NCBI GenBank assembly: GCA_003176045.1
Contig: PSRM01000043.1
Location: 1 to 40,638, forward strand
DNA: 40,638 nt
Reading direction: 5' to 3'
Source of the DNA: Verrucomicrobiota bacterium
Lineage (GTDB): Bacteria > Verrucomicrobiota > Verrucomicrobiia > Limisphaerales > UBA8199
This document shows positions 17,120 through 24,800 of the stretch, in pieces. Under the pieces are notes generated by a model, which saw nothing but the letters and a program-made list of their open reading frames with translations, had not been told where the DNA came from and ran no database searches. The first letter of the stretch is position 1. Every line of letters starts with the position of its first letter. Both the position numbers and the translations under genes were made by a program.

Positions 17120-18385
17120 TCAACATGGCTTCACCACCCATTTCCCTCCAATCATACTCGCGCTCACGTCGCCATGGTGCTCGAGAACGCTCTCATAGAC
17201 TTGTTTGCCGTCATAGGGCACGGCGATCAAATCTGCGAACGCCCCAACCGCAATCTCCCCGATCTTTCCCCGCATGCCGAGCGCGCGGGCTCCATGACGC
17301 GTGGCCATCAGCAGGATTGACCGCGGCGACAAGCCCCGCTCCCGCGCCGAAAGGCAGCGCATCTCTTCGAACATATCCAACTCGACTGTTTGCCGCCGAG
17401 GCCTCATTGTCGTTGCCAGACTATCGGTGCCGAGGCAAATGTTCGCGCCTGCCCGGGCCAGTCGCCTGAGCGGAAAAGGTTCGTGCCCGAAAAATGAATG
17501 ACTGCGGGCACAATGCACCACGTTGACGCGCCGTTCGCCTAACAAAGCCGCGTCCCTTCGTGCAAGGTAATTCGCATGAATGGCCAGCAACCGCTCGCTA
17601 AGGACCCCGCACTTTTCCAGGTGCTGCACGGGGGAACGGTGGCCGCAATCAGCCATGTCCCGCCCGCTACGCTCCAGCCAGCGAAACATGTCTCCCCGGC
17701 CCCTGGCAAACATCTCGAGTTCGGTTTCCGATTCCGCGACGTGAACTGCCATCCGCAGATCATAGCGTTGCGCCGCTTCGGCGCTGAGCCTCAATAACTC
17801 CGGCAAAGTGGAATACGACGCGTGCGGCGACAAACCCACTCCGCGCGAGCGGGGCAAAGACCGCACTTTTTGCAGGGCTTCATCCAAAATTACCTGTGGC
17901 GGGCGGCGTCCTGTGAGCCCGATCATTTCCAGGAATGAAAACACGCGAAGCGGTGTTTTGCGCCAGATGCGCGGCAATAGTTCGGGGACAGCCTCGATGT
18001 CCGCAACCGATGTCGTGCCTGTCCGCGCGAGCATGTCCGCTCCAGAAACCCACGAAGCGCGGTAATCGGCAAGCTCCCATTCGGACTTGGTGGTTGTTAT
18101 GAGCTTTAGCCAATCGCTGAACAGTTTTGGCCGTGTGAACATCCCGGCCATGTGTGTGTAATCTAGATGACAGTGAGCGTTGACCAAGCCGGGCAACAAA
18201 ACTACCTTACCTAGATCCACCACCTCCGCGCTTTGCCTGCTGAGATCGGACCATCGGCCAAGCTCCTTGATCCTTCCTCCTCGGACCAGGACCGCCCCAT
18301 TTTCTATGGCTGGACGTGACAACGGCAAAACCACCCGCGCGCGAAGCAATAAATTGCCCGCTGGTTCGCGCCGGGCATGGCTCAT
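17120..18385 (-). CDS. Metal-dependent amidohydrolase (ATZ/TRZ-like deaminase)
   Basis: A 421-residue amidohydrolase-superfamily enzyme. Predicted metal ligands and catalytic residues: H71 and H73 in NAHCHLD, H215 and E218 in HVAESETE, H270 in LAIHANYL, and D321 in LGTDSLAT. The VVHCARSHSFFGH segment follows the HCPRSH-type motif seen in deaminases related to SsnA, MtaD and aminofutalosine deaminase. These enzymes hydrolyse amino groups from aromatic or nucleoside-like substrates. The exact substrate is not assignable. It is on the same strand as bioF, 159 nt upstream, but a strong inverted repeat lies between them, so linkage to biotin synthesis is unproven. Confidence 0.85.
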   Translation of the reverse strand: MSHARREPAGNLLLRARVVLPLSRPAIENGAVLVRGGRIKELGRWSDLSRQSAEVVDLGKVVLLPGLVNAHCHLDYTHMAGMFTRPKLFSDWLKLITTTKSEWELADYRASWVSGADMLARTGTTSVADIEAVPELLPRIWRKTPLRVFSFLEMIGLTGRRPPQVILDEALQKVRSLPRSRGVGLSPHASYSTLPELLRLSAEAAQRYDLRMAVHVAESETELEMFARGRGDMFRWLERSGRDMADCGHRSPVQHLEKCGVLSERLLAIHANYLARRDAALLGERRVNVVHCARSHSFFGHEPFPLRRLARAGANICLGTDSLATTMRPRRQTVELDMFEEMRCLSARERGLSPRSILLMATRHGARALGMRGKIGEIAVGAFADLIAVPYDGKQVYESVLEHHGDVSASMIGGKWVVKPC

Positions 18386-18510
18386 TCAGATCGAGTTTTA
18401 AGTGCTATAACACGAACGGCTTTCCAATCTTCGATGATTCTGTGCGACTTAACAACCATTGGTTCCTGCGGGGTGCGTTTGAACTTTGAACGTCCTGGGA
18501 AGTTCGAGTC

Positions 18511-18618
18511 AAAGCGGCAGAGGACTAGAGGACTGCCGCACTCCAAGACGCTGGCGCGCATTCCGAGGTCGCTTCGAAATCCCGAAGGTTTTGGAGTGCG
18601 ACAGTCCTCTGCCACTTT
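18511..18618. repeat. Dispersed inverted repeat in 302-nt spacer
   Basis: The spacer 18386-18687 contains arms aaagcggcagaggac and agtcctctgccacttt around ccgcactccaagacgc and ttttggagtgcg. The same units recur near 37530. Short aactcatttaacttattc tandem repeats follow at 18645-18680. I see no gene here. Confidence 0.7.
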
Positions 18619-18687
18619 CGCATACCGGTCATGTGGCTCTGCAACCATTTAACTCATTTAACTTATTCAACTTATTCAACCAATGGG

Positions 18688-19041
18688 CTACATCTCCGCC
18701 TCCTGCCGGCGGCGCTTGGAGCGCGCCGCGATTTGGCGTCGGTGCTCTTTGTATTTGCTATGACGCTTGCGGATTTGCTGCTCGATCTTTTTCATCACCA
18801 GATCAATGGCCGCATAAAGGTCGCCTTCGACATCTTCGGCAAACAGATGTGGCCCAGGCATGGAAAGGCGTATCGAGCAAGAAAACTGGCGTTCCGGCGC
18901 TCGAGTCTGGTCCCGATCAAGCGTCACACGCGCGTTAATCGCACGATGGTCCAGGTGCTCCAGTTTTTCGATTCGGCTGATGATATGATCTTCTATCGCC
19001 TGACTCCGTGTCACATTGTGCATCGAAAGGATCAAATTCAT
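18688..19041 (-). CDS. hpf: Ribosome hibernation-promoting factor, short form
   Basis: HPF/RaiA (sigma-54 modulation) family protein of about 117 residues from the ATG at 19041. It binds the decoding region of idle 30S subunits and stabilises inactive ribosomes. The typical opening MNLILSMHNVTRSQAIEDHI is followed by the beta strands ARVTLDRD and FSCSIRLSMPG, then the signature DLYAAIDLVMKKIEQQIRK. The basic tail (KRHSKYKEHRRQIAARSKRR) lacks the extra C-terminal dimerisation domain of long HPF. The frame extends to an ATG at 19098, but those 19 codons are translated tandem repeat, so I take 19041. It is divergent from parA across a repeat-filled spacer. Confidence 0.9.
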   Translation of the reverse strand: MNLILSMHNVTRSQAIEDHIISRIEKLEHLDHRAINARVTLDRDQTRAPERQFSCSIRLSMPGPHLFAEDVEGDLYAAIDLVMKKIEQQIRKRHSKYKEHRRQIAARSKRRRQEAEM

Positions 19042-19059
19042 ATCCAGAAGATAGTCCAC

Positions 19060-19190
19060 AGGACAACAGGACCACAAGACCACAAGACCACTGACCACGG
19101 GCTACTGACCACTGACTACTGACCACTGACTACTGACTACTGACCACTAACGATTAAGATTAAGAGAAAGATTAGGATTAAGAATAAGAG
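19060..19190. repeat. Heptamer arrays between hpf and parA
   Basis: Arrays of accacaag, then tgaccac/tgactac 7-mers, then degenerate gattaag units run up to the parA ATG. TGA occurs within the units, so on this strand they could not be translated. Confidence 0.85.
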
Positions 19191-19192
19191 CA

Positions 19193-20101
19193 ATGAAGCG
19201 CTGTAGTATTGCAAGACGGGCCATTTTCCATTACACCTGCCCGGTGCCAACCAAAGTCATTGCCGTGGCCAACCAGAAAGGGGGCGTCGGAAAGACCACG
19301 ACAGCCATCAATCTGGCGGCCTGTCTGGCGGCTTTGGGCCGGCGCGTTTTGTTGTTCGATCTGGATCCCCAGGCAAACGCGACCAGCGGTCTTGGCCTGG
19401 AAAAAATCGAAGGTGGCAGCGCCTACCGCGTGCTGTTGGGCGAAGGCGGCCTGTTGGATAAAATCCGCAACACAGCTTATGACCGGCTCGAAGTGATTCC
19501 CAGCGAAGTGGACCTGTGCGGTTTGGACATCGAACTGGCGCGTTCCGATAACCACTTGCAACGCGTAACCGGCGTTTTGCAACCCGTTTTGGATTCACAG
19601 CGCTTCGATTTGATTCTCGTGGATTGCCCGCCGTCTCTCGGCATTCTCACCCTGAACGCGTTCGCCGCATCCGACGGCGTGCTCGTGCCGCTTCAATGTG
19701 AGTATTATGCGCTGGAAGGTATTTCCATGCTGAACCGAATCATGGGTCAATTGCACGATACCGGCGTGAATCCTAACCTCGAACTGCTCGGCGTGGTCAT
19801 GACCATGTTCGATGGCCGCACAAAGCTTTCGCAACAGGTTGTTTCGGAGGTCCGCGAACATTTCGGCGACAAAGTTTTCGACATCCTCATCCCGCGCAGC
19901 ACGCGCCTGGCCGAAGCGCCCAGCTTCGGCAAACCCATCATCTACTACGATAAATACAGCGCCGGCGCCGCGGCTTATGAACTATTGGCGCAGGAAGTGG
20001 CTGCGCGGCTGGACCGGGTCCCGGAGGCCGCCGTTCAGGCGGCCACGCAAAGCCCCGAGCCCGCGCCTGCCCAGACGGTGAGCCAGGCAGGACCGACGTG
20101 A
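19193..20101 (+). CDS. parA: ParA/Soj-family partition ATPase
   Basis: A 302-residue deviant Walker ATPase. The Walker A motif KGGVGKTT is at residues 29-36, with the second lysine typical of ParA/MinD. The FDLDPQANATSG segment at 55-66 and LVDCPPSLGILTLNA provide the A' and B motifs. Soj-like enzymes dimerise on DNA with ATP and move parS/ParB complexes during chromosome segregation. The first 17 residues (MKRCSIARRAIFHYTCP) are not family-like, and a GTG at 19244 giving VPTKVIAVANQ is a plausible alternative start. ParB normally follows; here 608 nt of repeats and then a sigma factor follow, so the partner is elsewhere or this is a solitary ParA. The C-terminal 25 residues are Ala/Pro/Gln-rich. 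Confidence 0.9.
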   Translation: MKRCSIARRAIFHYTCPVPTKVIAVANQKGGVGKTTTAINLAACLAALGRRVLLFDLDPQANATSGLGLEKIEGGSAYRVLLGEGGLLDKIRNTAYDRLEVIPSEVDLCGLDIELARSDNHLQRVTGVLQPVLDSQRFDLILVDCPPSLGILTLNAFAASDGVLVPLQCEYYALEGISMLNRIMGQLHDTGVNPNLELLGVVMTMFDGRTKLSQQVVSEVREHFGDKVFDILIPRSTRLAEAPSFGKPIIYYDKYSAGAAAYELLAQEVAARLDRVPEAAVQAATQSPEPAPAQTVSQAGPT

Positions 20102-20107
20102 GGAACT

Positions 20108-20590
20108 AATCAGGGTTCAGGGTTCAGGGGGCAGGGTCCAAAGTCCAAAGTCCAAAGTCCAAGTCCAAAGTCGCTCAGGGTCGGGTGTCAGGGGTCAGGT
20201 CGAGTGTCAGGTGTCAAGTGTCAGGTGTCAGGTGTCAGGTATCAGGTGTCAGGTTGGCGAACGGGCGCGCTCGTAGGTTTGGCAGCCATGGGAGGACCCG
20301 TCCCCAAAAGACCCGGAACAGCGGAACAAGCCGCATTCTACCGAGGGAAAACCCGGAACAAAAGGCGGAACAAAGCGGTCACGCGATCCGGAACAAAACC
20401 GAGTTTCGGGTGTCTAGTCGGGAAAAGACAAAGTGAAAGACAAAGTGAAAGACAAAGTGCGGATTGCCCTCGCTCCGCCCTTGGTCGGTCGAACTTTGAA
20501 CCTTGAACTGAACCTTGAACCTGAACTTTGAACCCTGAACCCTGAACCCTCGCCCTTCGGATTTCGGTCTTCGGATTTCGGATTTACCTC
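20108..20590. repeat. Dense short tandem repeat block after parA
   Basis: The 608-nt gap 20102-20709 holds, in order, gggttca, tccaaag and gtgtcag heptamers (20108-20260), ggaacaaa-type units, three 12-mers aaagacaaagtg (about 20426-20460), gaaccttgaac/gaaccct units and cggattt heptamers. No coding potential beyond translated repeats and no parB remnant are seen. The last 120 nt before the sigma gene is non-repetitive and should hold its promoter; I cannot place convincing -35/-10 boxes. Confidence 0.8.
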
Positions 20591-20709
20591 TTTTTCTTCT
20601 AAGAAACCGCTCGCCGGTTTGTCATATCCCCGACGACACGATGTTCTGTGGCGAGTCATACGGTTGGAAAGCTGGTTGAATGAGGCTGGATGCCGCATAA
20701 TAGGCGAAC

Positions 20710-21261
20710 ATGGGCCTAACCCCGCCAGAGCAGGCCAGCACCGAGCCGGCAGAATGGGAAACGATCGAGGAGCTGTTTTCAGCGCTCGAATCGCCCCTGC
20801 TCAGCTACGCCCTGCGCCTGGCCGGCCAGCGCGCCCTCGCCGAGGACATCGTCCAGGAAGCGTTCATGCGACTTCACGCCAATTTCGAGCAGATCCGCCA
20901 GCCCCGCCGCTGGCTCTACCGCACCGTGCACAACCTGGCCCTCAACCAGTTGCGCTCCTCCGGCAAGATCGTCCCTTTGCAGTTGCCGGAGGAGGATGGG
21001 CCGTCTCTGGAGCCAGCCGATCCCCAACCCCTGCCGGACGAACAAATCGCGCGGATGGAAGGAGTGGGCATGGTGAGGTTGAGCCTGGAAACCTTGGATG
21101 CGCGCAGCCGCGAGGTCGTGCGGCTGAAATTTAATGAGGACCTGTCATACAAAGAAATCAGCGCCAGAACCGGGCTGAGTATTGGGCACGTGGGCTATTT
21201 GTTGCATCACGCGCTAAAGGCTATGGCCGATGAACTGGCCAGGAATGGAGTTGTTCCCTAA
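20710..21261 (+). CDS. ECF-type RNA polymerase sigma factor
   Basis: A 183-residue sigma-70 family protein with only regions 2 and 4. Region 2 spans about residues 32-85 (LSYALRLAGQRALAEDIVQE, RRWLYRTVHNLALNQLR), covering core binding and -10 recognition. Region 4 spans about 118-176 (LDARSREVVRLKFNEDLSYK, then EISARTGLSIGHVGYLLHHA), a helix-turn-helix for -35 recognition. A Pro/Glu-rich linker joins them. The next gene on the strand starts with an anti-sigma-like region, which is the usual partner arrangement. The two are separated by 610 nt of repeats and do not overlap. Targets are unknown; the downstream envelope genes are plausible candidates. Confidence 0.93.
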   Translation: MGLTPPEQASTEPAEWETIEELFSALESPLLSYALRLAGQRALAEDIVQEAFMRLHANFEQIRQPRRWLYRTVHNLALNQLRSSGKIVPLQLPEEDGPSLEPADPQPLPDEQIARMEGVGMVRLSLETLDARSREVVRLKFNEDLSYKEISARTGLSIGHVGYLLHHALKAMADELARNGVVP

Positions 21262-21279
21262 TGAAATTGCCGATTTCCA

Positions 21280-21868
21280 ATTGCCAATTGCCAATTGAAC
21301 AGAGCCGCGCGCGTGAGCAAGCGTCCAGTGGCGTTGGCAAGCCGATTGAGCATCAATTTTTAACGCAAAGACGCAAAGACGCAAAGACGCAACGGAGCGC
21401 GGACATTCCTGTCCGCAGCAAGCCGGATCGCGAAGTTCGCGTGGGAAGATGTCTAGAGCGATCGTGCGTTCGGACGTTGCTGCGGACAGGAATGTCCGCG
21501 CTCCGGCAATGCCCTGAAATTACTTCGGACGGTGTCGAATCTCGCGAAGCGTTTGGAGTGCTGCGTATTCCGCAGCTTTGGCTTCGCCCAGACTGTCCGC
21601 TGACACAAGAACTGTCCAAACCGAAAGCGGTCCCGATCCCCATCGGGACACTCCAAACGCTTCGCGACTTCGGGTACAGGAAGCGAATACTGGCCGAGCA
21701 TCAGATCGGGCGCATTCAAGCGTCGCTACGCGACGCGGGGAGCTTCTCGGCCCCTAATCCGTGGGCTCAAGCCCACGGCTACTATCGTGAAGCCGCTACG
21801 CGGCTCCTCAATCGCATGGCCAGCCACCGTGCATCAATTGGCTATCGCCTATTGGCTATTGGCTATTT
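21280..21868. repeat. Repeat-filled gap between sigma and anti-sigma genes
   Basis: Contents in order: caattgc heptamers (about 21280-21299); acgcaaag 8-mers (21363-21392); an inverted pair ggagcgcggacattcctgtc facing its complement (21394-21508); a gcgaagcgtttggagtg pair (21538-21665); a copy of the 5905-5995 element (21717-21815); and ctattgg heptamers that run up to the ATG at 21872. A frame open from 21261 to 21875 is translated repeat only. Confidence 0.8.
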
Positions 21869-21871
21869 TCA

Positions 21872-24800
21872 ATGAACTCAGAATTTCCCATAGATCCGCG
21901 CCAGGAGCTTGAGGCCAAGCTGACGGCCCTGCTGCTGGGCGAGCTTTCGCCCGAAGAGGCGGCCGCGGTGCAGCAGTCCATGGCCCAGGATCCGGAGCTG
22001 GCTGGTTTGTATAGCCGCCTGGAGCAAACCATCGGCCTCGTCCGCGAGGCCACAGCGGCCCCCGTCCAGCAACCCGCCGCACCCGAATCCGCTTCGCTCA
22101 AACTCGCCGACGAGCGCCGCGAGGCCTTGCTGCAGCATTTCAAAACTGTCGCGCCCAGGGAATTTGAGCAACCCCGGCGGGGAAAGCCAATCTGGCTCAA
22201 TCCAGTCGCAGTCGCCGCGGTGGTGTTAGTCACGGCAGCCCTTGCGGTGATGCTGTTCTCGTCGACTCAGCAATCTTCTAAGACGGAAAGCCTAGTCGCA
22301 AGATCTGGTGGTGCGCGACAGGAGGCCGTGGCGAAGAACGAGATCAAGGGAATGGACACGGCCCTGCGCGATTTGCAGGATCAATCGGGTTCCACGCCCG
22401 TTCAGGCGCAAAATCGGATGAGGACGGTTCGGTCGCAACCGCCTGCCTCATCGGCGTCCGCCATTCACAATCAGGAAGCAGCGGATTGGGCGTTCCCCAC
22501 CCAACGGTTTCCAAATGTGGGCGTGGTGGGACAGGTGCATCGAGGCACACCTTGGCAAACCGAATTGCAACCGGAAGGGTTGGCAGAAGGTAGCCGGGGG
22601 TCGCCCGCGGCGACCCCCGGAGCCCGCGGCCTTAGCCCCAGCACCCCGGCAGGGGTGCAAGAATTGGCCGACTCCACCACTACGCTCTCCGGAGGCGCGA
22701 CCGTCGCGCAGACCGCGCCGCCTCCCAGCAAACCCGCCACCGGCAACATCGTCCTGCCCTCGACAGAACCCGCCACTGGCGGCGTTTATTCCCAGCAAAT
22801 TGTGGGCTATGTAAACGTTGCTAAACCCGAGAATTACAATTTTTTGTCAACGCCTCCCGCGAGCGAACAAGCCACATTCAATGGAGCTCAGGAAACTTTC
22901 CAACGTATTCCTGGATCGGCAGCCACTACAGCGAACAGCTACGCAGATAATCTCGGTGTAGGGCAATGGAACTTTGGCACCGGCGGTGGCATGGGCGGGG
23001 GCGGTGGCGCCGGAACTCCTCAAGACACATCGAAAAAGTCTCCTAAAGGAGACAAATTCGATCTGGCCTGGGGCGGAACCGGAGGCAAGGCACAACCCGA
23101 TTTCGGCTTTTACAAAGATCTCAATCGCAACGGTCGCTTCGAGCCCGCGCCTAACGACGTCAACGGGCCCTCTACAACGCCTGCCAAGGAGATGACTCCC
23201 CCGACCGTGACCGCGGGTGGCTCCGTTCTCGCCCTCACACAGGCCCAGACCCCGGCAATTGATCCCACGACGGGCCTACCTGAACCCTTGTCCCCACCAT
23301 CAGCTACCGTTAGCCCAGTTGATCCAACCACCGGCTTCCCGATGTCCTTAGATGGAGCCCTGGCTACTCCAAAAAATGATCCTGCGACTGGAATGCCTAT
23401 TGCCTCGCTAATGCCTGCTGCACCACCTGCCCAAGCCGCAGAAAGGCCTTACATAACTGGAATCGGAGGTGTCTTAGCGGGCGATTCCGTCAAAGCACCA
23501 CTTACCGCAAGTCCGACGCCATCAACCGCTCCAGCCCAACAACTTGAGACCCGAACTTTTCATGTGGACCCTAACACCTTCCGCCAGGGATTGGAAAGCG
23601 TTGTGGGGGTTCCGTTCGCTGCCATCGTGAATGACGACAAGAACAAGGCGCCAGGATCTACGCCTCGCGTAAGTGTAGCAGGCAGCGTTGGCAATAACGG
23701 TCTTATTGCCGGAGGCCTTGGAGGTGGTGCTCCAGGCACAGGAGGTGGCATTGGCGGACAGAGCGGAATTGCTGCGCAAACGCGCACTGACACCACTACC
23801 AAACTCAACAATGACGTCCGGCAGTTCTACAACTCGCTCGGGGTGGACCTGTCCGGCTCCAAATCAGTGGCTTACAACGATCGAGATGGAACCATCACAG
23901 TCCGCGGCACTGCGCAAGACCTGGAGACAATCGCGCAAGCCAACGATGTCCTTTCAGCCAAGCCCCCGGAGGTAGCGCTAAAAGCCAAATTTGCCGACGC
24001 CACCACCGAATCCGCGAAGGCACCACTGGCCGCGAGCGCGACCGCACCCAACATCACCACCGATTCCCTGTTTGCTGAAGTGCCGGCCCCCGGTTCCAGC
24101 GCCGATTCCAGCGCGACCCCCGCCCGAGCACAGCCTGCCACCGGCCTGCCGCCCGCCGGCCCGCCAACCGTTTACTTTTCAACGATCCCGGGTTTGAAGC
24201 CCTCCGCTGCCCCGTCGTCCGACGAGCCGGTCAGTCGAATTTCTGCGGCAGAAGCAAATGCAATGGTTGCAAAGCGCGCGCGCGAAGCAGAAACGCAAAA
24301 CCAATCTGCTGATCAGCGGAGAGCGCTCGGTTTCGATTGGTACGCAGGGAACGTGCTGAAGCAGACCCCCCAAGCCGGTGAGTCGGCGAAGTCCTCCCCT
24401 TTGGCCCAGGCAGAACCCGCCGCCAGCCTGCCACCAGTCCTCACTCCTTCAACCGATTCCTATGAACAAACACCTGGCCTGAGCGCTTCCACGGCCGAAT
24501 CGCTCAACACCCGGAAACCTTTGTCGTCGCCAAAGGGCGGCGAAATATTTCTAGGGAAAACGCATGAGGCGCAATCTCAAGATCAATTCGCAGACAGGCT
24601 CCGAAACATACAACGGCACAGCGCCAGTTCCGGAGAGGAGCCAAAATTAGCCAGTTCCTCCACCGCAGAAAGATTCTATCACGTAAATCCTGAGCCGTCC
24701 TCGCCCGCTGCAAGTGCGCCTTCATTCACTGGCGCGCCTGCTCAAGCCAAGCCCGCGGCGAAAGCCAGCGGAGGCGTGGTGCTTCCAATCCTGGGTGACC

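Noticed and set aside
20108..20590. CRISPR-like repeat block
   Set aside because: Units are 7 to 12 nt in direct tandem without unique spacers of 30 nt or so, and there are no cas genes.
21261..21875. Open frame of 204 codons overlapping the sigma stop
   Set aside because: It is entirely translated dispersed repeats (caattgc heptamers, acgcaaag, palindromes), with no domain. Its TAATG overlap with the sigma gene looks tempting, but it does not explain an anti-sigma partner.
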